This document shows positions 31,365-41,811 of a DNA stretch of 64,000 nt, piece by piece (position 1 is the stretch's first letter; every line of letters starts with the position of its first letter). The stretch is from the NCBI GenBank assembly GCA_027886185.1, contig WOAB01000125.1, positions 372,001-436,000 of the forward strand. Direction: 5' to 3'. Origin of the DNA: Rheum nobile (lineage: Eukaryota; Streptophyta; Magnoliopsida; Caryophyllales; Polygonaceae). The notes below the pieces were generated by a model. It worked only from the letters and a program-made list of their open reading frames with translations, was not told the origin of the DNA and made no database searches. Position numbers and translations under genes: made by a program.

Positions 31365-31979
31365 ATGGGAAACACAGAGAAGCTGATGAATCAGATCATG
31401 GAGCTGAAGTTCACCGCGAAATCCCTTCAGCGCCAAGCGCGCAAGTGCGAGAAGGACGAGAAGTCCGAGAAACTCAAGGTGAAGAAAGCGATCGAGAAAG
31501 GGAACATGGACGGCGCCAGAATCTACGCCGAGAACGCCATTCGCAAGCGCTCCGAACAACTCAACTACCTCCGCCTCTCCTCCCGCCTTGAAGCGGTCGT
31601 CGCCAGGCTCGACACTCAGGCGAAGATGCAGACCATCGGAAAATCCATGTCCTCGATCGTCAAATCCCTCGAATCGGCTCTCAACACCGGAAACCTCCAG
31701 AAGATGTCGGAGACGATGGACAAATTCGAGAACCAGTTCGTGAATATGGAGGTCCAGTCGCAGTTTATGGAGACGTCCATGGCAGGGACGACTTCTCTGT
31801 CGACTCCGGAGTCCGATGTCAACAGCCTGATGCAACAGGTCGCCGATGACTACGGCCTACAGGTGTCTGTAGGGTTGCCCCAGCCGGCTGGGCACCCGAT
31901 CTCGGCTCCGAAGGAAGGAGAGCAGGTTGATGAGGACGATCTCGCCAGGAGGCTCGAGGAGCTCAAGGCGCGTGGCTGA
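31365..31979 (+). CDS. CHMP1: CHMP1, ESCRT-III-related protein
   Basis: An intact, intronless 204-codon gene from ATG 31365 to TGA 31977-31979. The product is the plant CHMP1/DID2 (Vps46) protein, an ESCRT-III-related subunit on late endosomes that helps form multivesicular-body vesicles and recruits the Vps4/SKD1 ATPase; in plants it is needed for sorting of auxin carriers. Family features are the basic first helix (TEKLMNQIMELKFTAKSLQR), a Lys/Glu-rich coiled coil to about residue 65, the MQTIGKSMSSIVKSLESAL segment around 90-105, and the C-terminal MIM1 helix DDLARRLEELKARG at the very end. Length is as expected for the family. The sequence is markedly GC-richer than its surroundings. A possible TATA lies at 31019-31028. 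Confidence 0.97.
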   Translation: MGNTEKLMNQIMELKFTAKSLQRQARKCEKDEKSEKLKVKKAIEKGNMDGARIYAENAIRKRSEQLNYLRLSSRLEAVVARLDTQAKMQTIGKSMSSIVKSLESALNTGNLQKMSETMDKFENQFVNMEVQSQFMETSMAGTTSLSTPESDVNSLMQQVADDYGLQVSVGLPQPAGHPISAPKEGEQVDEDDLARRLEELKARG

Positions 31980-34228
31980 AGAATTGGAGGAGCAAGCTAT
32001 GAAGCTTTATCAAGGTGAAGTTACTGATTTGTGTATAACTCTATAATGTATGAATTGAAGTTTCTTCTGTTTCTCTTAATGAATTGTTTGAATTGTGGAA
32101 TGCTATGAGGATTGTTTACGTAAGTTTCTACAGTTAAAACCTTGTGAGGTTTCGATCATTATAAACCTGGTGGAGGCTATCCAATTGGTTGGTTTTGTGA
32201 TGCTCGGTGAATAGTAATGTAATTTGGTTATGGTGTGTGTCTGTTCACTGTTATGTCCAAATGTGCATGTATGTGTGTGATATGATTAGCTTGCTGAGAT
32301 TATACACCTTACCCATAAGTTTTTGTTTTCGATAAATGTGGATGCTCGGTGAATATCCTATGTAGAAACTAGAAAGTGGACTAACCCCAATAATTAGACA
32401 TTTTTTATTTTTATATAGGTTCAATTGAATTGACATGGGATAGAACATACAAACTTTATGTTCACCAAATATAAAGCAAATCCATGGAATTTGACAAGAT
32501 GAAACAGAGTACTCCTAAATAATGTTTAGTTGCCTAAATCACTGACTAGTGAGCTTATCATTCTTGTTCCCATGGATACGAAGAGAATTTTTAACATGGT
32601 TAACAATGAGATTATAACACAAGTCCATGGAGGAAGTCTTCTCTGGAAGATCCTTCTATTTCTAGGACGCTATAAGAAGTATATGAATGATGTAGAATAA
32701 AGTCTATATGTAATCTGTCATATTGTTTCTTCTCAAAGTCATGATCGCTTAGTAATTTTCTATACCCATGAAGCAGCCTAGAGGAGGCCCAATGTTTCCA
32801 AAATTGTTGACAACCTTTTGTTTTTCCTTCTCTTGTGTGTGGGTACGTGAATAACTCTTTGTTAACAAGGGTAGTGACTAGTGATATAGAGTGTGCTTCT
32901 GTGGTTTAAGTTTGCGAATACTCTTTTAATTGGTGTTGCTCATGGCAGTTCGTTAAGGTAAATCATGGACTAAGATTAGCTCATGAATCATAGCTTCAGT
33001 TATGAGAGCATAGTTTGCAGTTCTAGCCTCTAGGTTAGGCTGTCTGATAATGTTAAGTGGATTTTGATCCTGCTTTTGTCTTGATGAAGGATGATTTTGT
33101 TTAACCCTTATTCTCTGCTTATAAGTTGATTACTCGGATGATTCTTCATGTTTGGAAGAGCTTTGTTGGGTTGTTTTCCTGGAGATGAATATGAAACAGG
33201 CTTTTGTTTGGTTTGGTTATGAATCATCTGATTGACTACCGCTGAAGATCAACTGATTCTTCTTGGCTCAAATTTCTTGGAATTAGTAGTTTGGACCTAC
33301 AAACTAATAGCTTTTAATGAATGATAACTGATAATGTAGTTTTGTTGTTATGCCTGGGGCCAACAAGATATATTCATCTAAGATGGGGTTGGCTACATTC
33401 CCAAACCGCTACTTTCTAGGTAATTTCTTCTATGCAGTGGATCCTGGAATAGCACCTTTTGCACGTTGCAGTGCTTGTTGGTAATTTTTTGGTGTTTTCT
33501 CTGTTGTCACCACTAGAAGTAGCATCTCTACAGAGCTGTTCAAAGAATCTTAGATAGAGGTTGCAGTTGCACCATTCATACTAAGGTTGTGTTTGGTTTG
33601 GGAATTGAGGAACCCAATTCTTTGTGTTTAATTGTCGTTCTAAATCGTGCAACCGGTTTCCCACACCCAACTCTAGAGGTGGGTTGGGTGGATATTTGGA
33701 TGCTGGCTTTTGTTCTCGTCTATCTTCATGACTGAGTGTTTGTTTTTTCTTTCGATTTTAGGTAGGTTTAGTTTAGTTTTGTTTTCCTAGGCGCTTTCTC
33801 AGGTCAGGTTGAGTCTTGTTACAATGTTACCGTTATGTTCGAGTGCAATCAAACGACATTGAAATGGTGACCGAGAAGGCCAATTAATTAATAAACAAAA
33901 CAACTATGATTCATAACTGGACTATAACAAAAGCTATTATTGATCTGATTGACGAATCACAATCTTGAGATGAAAGTTTACAAGGGTTATGTGTTAAGAG
34001 TTTCGTTCTTGAGAAAGCAAAATGATGTCAAACGTTAATGATTATATTGATGTCGTTTGTCTAACCGTACATCGATCTTATCCTAGAAAAAAGAAGTACT
34101 AACAACGACAAAACTCTGAAACATTGTGAAATATATTAATGTGATGACCCTAATTATTGTAAAGTTGTCCCACCAAACATATCGACGTACATATGCACAT
34201 GCATGCTGATCATATCTCCACAGTCCAG
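31980..34228. other. Intergenic DNA downstream of CHMP1
   Basis: No supported gene. The first 100-300 bp should hold the CHMP1 3' UTR. A short piece near 33380-33405 (AAGATGGGGTTGGCTACAT) resembles the 3' UTR of plant RTE LINEs. Confidence 0.5.
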
Positions 34229-35640
34229 AACAACAACAACAACCAACCCAGTATAGTTTCACCGAAGCAGGATCTTAGGGGTTCAGATATACGCATTCAT
34301 ACCTCGAAATAAATTCGAGAGGATGTTTTCTGAGGGACCCAAAAGAGGCTCACACACAAATCAGAACAAAAACTAAAAGCACAAAAAGAAGCAAGATAGC
34401 TGCCATAGGTCCATCCTCTAACTATCACTCATCTACCCTAATCTTTTCCCTCCAAAAGTTTCTATTCTGAGCCATGTCCTCTGTTAGTGACAGGTGAGTC
34501 AAATCCTGTTTGATCACCTCTTTTCAGCTCTTTTTCGATCGACCTCTATTTCGCCGAAGCTCGCCGAATACTAGCCATTCACACCTACGAACTAGTGCAT
34601 CAGGTCGCCTCCTCTGGCCCTCTACACATGCCCAAACCAACAAAGTCTAGCTTCACGCAACTTGTCTCTAACATTCGCCACTCCGACCTTCTCTCTAATG
34701 ACTTCGTTTCGGACCCTGGATAACCTGGTATGGCCGCACATCCAGCGTAGCATCCTCATCTCTGCCACCATCAGCTTCTGCTCTTGATCTTTTCTCACCG
34801 GCCAACACTCTGCACCGTACAATAACGCGGGCCTAACTACCACTTTGTAGAACTTACCTTTTAGTTTGAGTGACACTTTCTTGTCATATAAAACGCCTGA
34901 CGCCCTCTCCATTTTGGCCAGCCCATCTGTATCCGGTGCTTAATATCTACATCTATTCCCCCGTCGCTCTGCATAACTGACCTAGATATCTGAAAGTCTC
35001 CTTCATCGAAACGACCTCCCTACCAAGTTGCACTTCTGTCACAGTCTCATCATCTCCATCAAGTCTGAACTCAACATACACTGTCTTTGTCCTACTCAAC
35101 TTAAATCCCTTTGACTCAAGCTGCTCCCTCCAGCGTTCTAGCTTGGTGTTAACACCACACCTAGTCTCATCCACTAGCACAATGTCATCAACAAACAACA
35201 TACAACACGAAACCTCCCCCTGGACTGTCCCTGACAGCACATCCATCACTATTGTAAAAAGGAACGAACTTAAAACTGACCCTTGATGCAAACCTACGTC
35301 GACCCGAAAATACTTTGTGTGTCCTCCTGGGGTACACACGCTGGTCAAAGCACCCTTATACATATCTTTTAAAAATCTAATATAAGAGCCTGTCACGTGC
35401 TTCGCCTCCAAGCACCACCAAAGTAAGTCTCTTGGTACTCTATCATATGCCTTTTCCAAATCTACAAAGACCATGTGTAATTTCTTCTTTCGTTCTCGAT
35501 ATGCCTTTACCAATCTCCTCAGTAAGTGAATGGCTTCAATGCTCGACCTCTCGTGCATAAAGCCATATTGGTTTTCGGACACACTGATAAGTTTTCTCAG
35601 CCTTACCTCTATTGAACACCCTTGCACTCGGAAATTCACC
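34229..35640 (-). mobile_element. 5'-truncated RTE-type LINE relic
   Basis: A minus-strand reverse transcriptase relic whose 3' end shows an (AAC)n tract on the plus strand (34229-34246), that is a (GTT)n tail, as in plant RTE elements. Only the C-terminal half of the RT and the following domain remain. No endonuclease domain is seen. Confidence 0.8.
34622..35639 (-). pseudogene. RTE reverse transcriptase, frameshifted
   Basis: 34953-35639 (minus) reads ENQYGFMHERSSIEAIHLLR, FVDLEKAYDRVPRDLLWWCL and GLHQGSVLSSFLFTIVMD, all RTE-clade RT motifs. The active site reads MLFVDDIVL, FVDD rather than the usual FADD. 34622-34912 holds the downstream block YKVVVRPALLYGAECWPV and MRMLRWMCGHTRLSRVRNE. 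A frameshift near 34930 separates them. Not functional. Confidence 0.85.
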
Positions 35641-36321
35641 CAAAAACCTACTTGACTTGGTAAACTCTAGAGACCCTGACCCGAAATATTCCTGAATTGG
35701 AAATGGTTTAACTTTTAATTGGACTCGAACGACATGAATCGCAAAATGGTCCGACCACACTCGGTCGAGTATGACTCAAAACACTCGGTCTAAACCGAAC
35801 CAACTAACCCGAATGTCACATCTATTGATTGACTATTCACCCAAAAAAAACCTCTATTGATTAACTACTATTAATTAGCTTATCCTCTTATGTTTGTTTG
35901 AGTATCTTAGAAAATTTTAAAAGAAGTTGGAAAGTGAAACTCCTTTGCCATAATTACATTGGTTTTTGCTGAAATAACATATTTTACATTCTAAGTTTGA
36001 AGAAAAATAAGTTGGTGGACTACTTCTCTTATTGTCAATTGATTTAGGATAAAATTTCACTGGATTTATATAACTTATCATGCATGTACGCTCATACTGA
36101 AACATCCCACCATTTATTGGCCCACCAAACTTCAAACAGTTTTCTAACATTGTTTTTTTAAAAGAAAAATCTTAATGATATCTCTGATTCCGTGAATAAA
36201 GATGGTCGTATATGGATAACATGTGGGAGGTAATTCAATGTAGGGTGATGTTTTTAGCTAGCTAGCAAACATTTGGTGTATATTTTAACCTTCAACCGAA
36301 GATCCAGTAGTACTGTGTGTA
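35641..36321. other. Intergenic DNA with hAT-like words
   Basis: No gene. 35660-35820 contains GACCCGAA, CTCGGTC and ACCGAACC words resembling hAT-type subterminal sequence, but no ends were found. Confidence 0.4.
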
Positions 36322-36326
36322 TAATA

Positions 36327-36502
36327 TATAAAAGTTGAATGAATTGCTTGCTTTGTTATTGATAGATTGCTGAACATTATACAAGATTAACTAACAGCTG
36401 AGAGATTTCCTCCTAGTGGGTAGAGTTGGTTACAACTGATAAATACATAATAATAGAAAATACTAATTAATATCTTAAACACTATTATTATTATTATTAT
36501 CA
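36327..36502 (-). repeat. 3' LTR of the copia element
   Basis: 176 bp. Read on the minus strand it starts TGATAATAATAATAATAG and ends CTTTTATA, TG...TA instead of TG...CA. Preceded by the polypurine tract at 36503-36513. Confidence 0.9.
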
Positions 36503-37083
36503 TTCCCCCTCAAGTTGATCGACCGATGGGAAAGATTCAGCTTGGATAGGAGCACATCGAACCGTGGCCGAAGGAGATGCTTGGTAAGCACATCAGCGAG
36601 TTGATCATCAGTAGAGATATAGGAGACCCAGAATGTGCCTCTTTGGACCTGTTCACGGACAAAATGGTATGCGAGTGCAATATGCTTCATGCGGGAGTGG
36701 AACACGAGATTAGAACTCAAGCTTGTATCCCCAAGGTTGTCACAATAAACGATCGAGGCCAGTTTCTGATTGTGACCGAGTTCACCGAAGAGCGACATGA
36801 CCTAAGCTCAGCAGTCGCAAGAGCCTTGTATTCGGCTTCTATAGAGGACCGTGCAACAGAGCGCTGCTTTTTAGAACTCCCGAAGATTGGTGTTTTGCCA
36901 AGATAAGAGATAACATGTGATCGAGACGTAGTCGTCTTTATCACAAGCCCAATTCGCATCCGAGAAGGCATGGAACACAAGAGGAGCCGAAGCAGAGATA
37001 TGAATGATGCGGTCAAGGGAGCCAGCAAGGCACCGAAGAACACGTTTCAAGGCAAGCCAATGATGGTCAGTCGACTTTTGCAT
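36475..37083 (-). pseudogene. Copia RNase H, frameshifted
   Basis: The minus strand reads HWLALKRVLRCLAGS (36871-37083), then RSSIEAEYKALATA (36717-37043) and DQLADVLTKHLLRPRF near the end (36475-36798), the copia RNase H signatures, spread over three frames. Confidence 0.85.
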
Positions 37084-37404
37084 GAACTAGGACAATTTAT
37101 TAACACTGAATGCAACGTCTAGTCTTGTCAAACTCAAGTACTGGAGATTGCTAACTAGAGTCTGGTAGTCAGTTGGGGAGGGTAGCAGTGCACCACCATC
37201 ACGTATCAAAGAAGCAGAAGCAGACATGACGTGGAGACGGCCTTGGTGTCCTCCATGCCAACTTTGTGTAGGAGATCCAAGATGTATTTCCGCTGACTAA
37301 GAAAGATACCATCAAGAGCATGAAGGACTTCGACCCCTAGAAAATAGTTAAGTGTTCCAAGGTACTTGAGCGAGAACTTCTTAGCAAGGGTGCTGATCAG
37401 ACCA

Positions 37405-37983
37405 TCAACAATAGAATTTTGAAATCCCTATCACTATTATGTCATCGACATAATCTAACAAATAGAGGGTGGTTAGTCCATGACGATAAATAAATAATGA
37501 TGCATCAACTTTGGAGTTAGTGAAACCAAGTGTAAGAAGATAGCCACGGAGTTCCTGGTACCACGCCCTCGGCGCCTGTTTAAGGCCATACATGGCCTTT
37601 TTGAGCTTATAGACATGATGTGGAAGATCGTTGTTGACAAATCCTAGTGGATGGGTCATGTAAACTTCCTCATTGAGGGTGCCTTGAAGGAAGGCGTTGT
37701 TGATGTCCAATTGCTTCAGGGACCAGCCATGGTGAACGACTAAAGTGAGTACAACACAGACCGTCACGGGCTTGACCACCGGGTTGAACGTCTCGGTGTA
37801 GTCCCAACCGAGTCGTTGGTGGAATCCCTTACCCATAAGTCGCGCCTTGTAGAGCTCGATGGAGCCATCAGGGAGATGTTTTATGCGAAAGACCCATTTG
37901 CAACCCACCAAGTTTTGGGTAGGCGATGAAGAAACGAGGTCCCATGTCTGATTTGAGCAAAGCGCATCGAAGTTTTGCTGCAT
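37405..37983 (-). pseudogene. Copia reverse transcriptase (N-terminal and core)
   Basis: A 192-codon frame with TWDLVSSSPTQNLVGCKWVF at the start, KQLDINNAFLQGTLNEEVYM, the AMYGLKQAPRAWYQ block and the active site LLDYVDDIIV. It ends prematurely about 10 residues after the YVDD, and the thumb continues in other frames. Confidence 0.9.
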
Positions 37984-38629
37984 GGCCGTGCGCCACTCGG
38001 GTTGGTTTATGGCTTGTGTGATGGATCAGGGTTCTTTTAGTGGGGCAAAATGGGTATGGAGGTTCATCTTTTTTAGGGGCTTGGTCATATTGTTTTGGGA
38101 GCGGGTGACGATGCCACGATCAGGGAGAGGTGGAGGTCGAGTGTGATTGAGGCGAGCTTATGGTGTACGGATCGGAGGTGTAGTGGTGAAGGTGGGGAGG
38201 CGATCTGTGGGACGTAAGGGGTTGGAGGGATTTGTAGTGGGAATAGGGTTGGGTAATATGGAGTGGGTGGTTCCTTCAAGTGGGCCAAATGGAGGATGGG
38301 CCGTGGGAATGATAGTGGATGGAGGGGGTTGTTGTAAATGGGCCAACTTTTGAGAAGCTGGGGAGGTGGGGTAGGTAGGTGGTTGGGCGAGATTTGGGGA
38401 GTGGGTAAAGGATAAGGGAGAGGTCGGTGGGTGTAGGCTCGGGATTTGGGGTGGGTTGGACGATAGAGATGCCAAATGAGGCCCAATTGTCGACATGAGG
38501 TATGGTCGAGGCATTTTGTGGTGCGAGATTGCGGTATGGGTACTCGTTTTCGAGAAAACGGACATGTTGGGAGGTGTAGATGCACCTTGTTTGTGGATCC
38601 AAACACTGACAAGCATGTTGATTAGCAAA

Positions 38630-39406
38630 TTACCCTACAAAAACACACATAATAGACCTTGGAGCAAGTTTATGGTTAGCGTACGGTCTAAGCCATGGAA
38701 AACATAGACAACCGAAACTCTTAAGCTTGTGATAATCCGGAGATTTGTTTAGTAATTTTGAAAACGGCGACTCAAACTCAAGGACTGGTGTAGGGAGGCG
38801 GTATATGAGATAAACCGCGGTAGTCATGGTGTGGGGCCAATGGGTGAGCGGCATACCAGAGTAGGTGAGGAGGGAGAGGCCGACTTCAATAATGTGGTGG
38901 TGGCGGCGCTCGGATAAGCCATTGTACTCGGGGGTGTAGTGGCTGACGCCATTGAAACTTAGGAAAGATTTAAGCGCAAGATACTCACCACCATTATCTG
39001 TATAAAGTATTTGGATTTTGTGTTTGAAAAAATTTTCAACCAGAGATTTAAATTTAATAAAGACAAATTGAGTGTCAGATTTCCTTTTCAAAGGATAAAG
39101 CCAAACATAACAACTGAAATGATCAACAAAAATACAGTAGTAGCAAAGACCATCATAAGATAGAACAAGAGACGTCCACACATCAGAAAACACAATTTCC
39201 AAAGGATGCGTAGACACTAGACTCGATTCATGGAAAGGAAGTTTGTGACTTTTGTTTATTTGACACGAAGTACAATCTGCTTGCAAAAAATTGGAAATCC
39301 CTAATGAAGAATTCTTCTGGATGAACTTGAAAATGGCAGTGGATGGATGGCCTAATTTGTGATGCCAAGTCGCGAAAGGAGAGAGATGGAGGTGATGGGC
39401 GGACAA
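38630..39406 (-). pseudogene. Copia integrase
   Basis: The gag-pre-integrase zinc motif H...H...CTSCQINK is followed by the catalytic core: SDVWTS (Asp), ILYTDNGGEYLAL (Asp) and YTPEYNGLSERRHHHI (Glu). Open for 258 codons, then frame loss into a Pro/Ser/Thr-rich linker at 38085-38612, typical of copia integrase C-termini. Confidence 0.9.
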
Positions 39407-39418
39407 GGAGGATGTAGG

Positions 39419-40767
39419 CTAGACATAAATGCCGTTTTGACAAGGACCATTAAGTACTGTTGTTCCTGTTTTGAGTTCCTTCACAAGAAAACAATCAGAT
39501 AAGAAAACAAGAGCAAAGTTATTTTGTTTTGTAAATTGAGAAACATAAATAATGTTCTTAGACATGGAAGGAACATAGAGAACATTAGACAATGGAAAAT
39601 CATGAAGCTTAAGAGAACTAGTATGTTTAATGCGTAAACCTGTACCGCCACTCATAAACAAAGCATCAGGGCCACTATATGGATAATGGAGAGCATGGTT
39701 ATAGAGGTCGTTTGTAACATGGTGGGAGGCATCAGTGTCTACAAGCCAGGAGGGGACAGAGGGGGGGGGGGGGTGCATGGATGCAGTGTTGGCTTGCGGC
39801 ATAGGAAACCGGACAGAGGATGGGAGTGGGAGGTGTGGGTGTTGTTGGCGAAAAACGAGGCATTGGGTTAGGACATGGCCGATAGTTTTACACCACTGGC
39901 AGCGGCCTAGGAAAGGTTTGGGTGGCGCAGTTGATTGGCCAGGGCAAGGTGGAGGGTTAGAGGATTGAGCAGGCCAAGAGTGCGAGGATGGAGTGCGATT
40001 GGACGACGACCATGACGGTTGAGAGGTGTGGGTACGCTGCTTTGGTTTGGCCGACTGGGTTTGAGCATTGAGCGCCGTGGTGGGGCCGGACTGCTTCTTT
40101 TGGTCAGCGTTGATGGCCAATTCTTTATGGATACGTTTCTCATGGAGCTCCTCAAAGGAGATCAGTGTCTCTCGGGCATTGACACCGTCGATGACAGGTT
40201 TATAGGCTTCATCAAGACCACGTATGATGTGGTCTGTGAGATCCTCGGCATGGACCGGATTGCTAATAGAAGCAAGGAGGTCAGTTGTGACCTTCATGGA
40301 GTGCATATAGTCAGTAATAGAAAGAACCCCTTTCTCGGACGAGCGGAGTCGATCTTTGAGTTGTTTGACATGACCCCTGGATGCCTTGGAAAAGGTGCGT
40401 TAAAGAAGCCTCCAGATTTCATGGGAGTACTTTGTCTGAGTCACCAAGGAGGCAACATAGGTGGACAAGGTGCCAAGGATAGCTCCATATAGGAGTCGAT
40501 CCTGCCTCTTCCAGGAAAGAAATGTCGGGTTTGGAACCTTACGTGAAGGGTCTGTGGCATGGCGGTGGTGACGGTCTCGGCAGGGAGGGGATGTGAGCCG
40601 TCTAGAAATTTGAACATATCATGGCCTTCGAGAAGGGATTGAATATGCAATTTCCAAGTCAAGTAATTTGTGGGAGTGAGTTTTATCACATTTGAAATAT
40701 GGACAAATGTGAAGGGATTTGTGGTTTCATATGGATTGGGGAGGATGGTGTTGAAATCGACAGCCAT
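39419..40767 (-). pseudogene. Copia gag and protease, frameshifted
   Basis: Gag starts at ATG 40767 (MAVDFNTILPNPYETTNPF) with the LTPTNYLTWKLHIQSLLEGH segment typical of copia Gag, and shifts frame near 40480. 39419-40306 continues Gag, a CCHC knuckle CQWCKTIGHVLTQC, then protease with WLVDTDASHHVT, where the usual D-[ST]-G-A is DTDA, a Gly-to-Asp change that should abolish activity. Confidence 0.88.
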
Positions 40768-40820
40768 GGGAGGAGATTTGTGTTTGAGTTTGAGCTTGAG
40801 TGGAGGCCTAGGAAGGAACT

Positions 40821-40830
40821 GCTGATACCA
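40821..40830 (-). other. Primer binding site of the copia element
   Basis: The minus strand reads TGGTATCAGC directly after the 5' LTR, complementary to a methionine tRNA 3' end. Confidence 0.85.
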
Positions 40831-41003
40831 TATAAGAGTTGAATGAATTGCTTGCTTTGCTATTGATAGATTGTTGAACATTATACAAGATTAACTAACG
40901 GCTAAGGAGAGATAACCTCCTAGTGGATAGAGTTGGTTACAATTGATAAATACATAATAATAAAAAAGACTAATTAATATCTTAGACACTATTATTATAA
41001 TCA
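40831..41003 (-). repeat. 5' LTR of the copia element
   Basis: 173 bp, matching 36327-36502 with a few substitutions and a difference in the ATT/TAA trinucleotide number. Confidence 0.9.
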
Positions 41004-41008
41004 TAATA

Positions 41009-41811
41009 TATCAATATATATATATATGTAAGTACACACATACATTAATGAGATATTGAGATATATATACTCCATAGTACGTACGAGAGATTAATTGGTC
41101 GTAAATTGTAATAGGCAATAGCCAACAAAGGCGTGAAGATAGCGGGAGTAGATGCAACAGAGAACCTAATTTGAAATTGGGGTTCTAGAGAGATGGACTC
41201 TCCCAAAAAATCCCAAAAAATTAAAGGGATTAATCCTCATACAATCAAAGGAGTAAATCTTTTCCTAAAAAATCCCAAAACTCAAAAGGGAAAAATCGTA
41301 CTCCACCCAATCAAAGAAGCAAACCTCCTCCATCAACAACAATCAACCACAAGAATTAACAACAATATGCAATCTTCTAGTTTACAATCAAACACTAATA
41401 AAGAGGAAACCCCTCACAAACTAGGAGTAAAACCCTTAAAAATAAAAATAAAAATTCATATGGATGAAACCAAATAACAAGGAAACAACACAGTTTTATT
41501 CCATTATAGAAGAACGAGTGACAAAATATATAGAAGTACAAAATCTGAAACAAATTTTATGGAAAAACTCCATCACTAAATCTATGGATAAATCCCAAAA
41601 CTTACTATATGGAAAATCTCCAACAATCTCCATAGATTAACCCAACCAAGATGAATCCACCTTCTGCACAGAAAAAAATGAAGGAGAAATCCCCATTACT
41701 CAAAATGAAAGGGAACTGCCCATTACTTGAACTGAGCTCGTCTTCCTATGAGCCACCTCCAAAATCTAAACCGCCTTATTGTTCTTTAAGATGTGTTGAG
41801 ATGATGGAGTT
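41009..41811. other. A-rich sequence without a recognised gene
   Basis: ORFs at 41193-41477 (94 codons, Lys/Asn/Gln-rich) and from 41651 run in the plus direction, the latter interrupted by the solo LTR at 41812. With the LTR and one duplication removed it would stop after about 57 codons. No domain is seen. Repeated AATCAAAG and AAAAATCCCAAAA words suggest low-complexity or relic transposon DNA. Confidence 0.4.

Larger units (their letters stand above)
36327..41003 (-). mobile_element. Ty1/copia LTR retrotransposon, 4677 bp, defective
   Basis: Short LTRs (36327-36502 and 40831-41003) flank gag, protease, integrase, RT and RNase H in copia order on the minus strand. Perfect 5-bp duplications TAATA lie at 36322-36326 and 41004-41008. 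A Met-tRNA primer site directly abuts the 5' LTR and a GAGGGGGAA polypurine tract abuts the 3' LTR. Every coding domain is recognisable but several frameshifts and stops break the polyprotein. The short LTR and small size recall the Ale/Retrofit lineage; this is inference. Confidence 0.92.

Noticed and set aside
36484..36502. Independent ATT microsatellite
   Set aside because: It is the terminal part of the copia LTR, also present in the partner LTR.
39907..40492. Plus-strand ORFs over the copia gag
   Set aside because: Shadows of the minus-strand Gag; no independent features.
41193..41477. 94-codon Lys/Asn-rich ORF as a gene
   Set aside because: Low-complexity and A-rich, no recognisable domain; may be relic transposon DNA.
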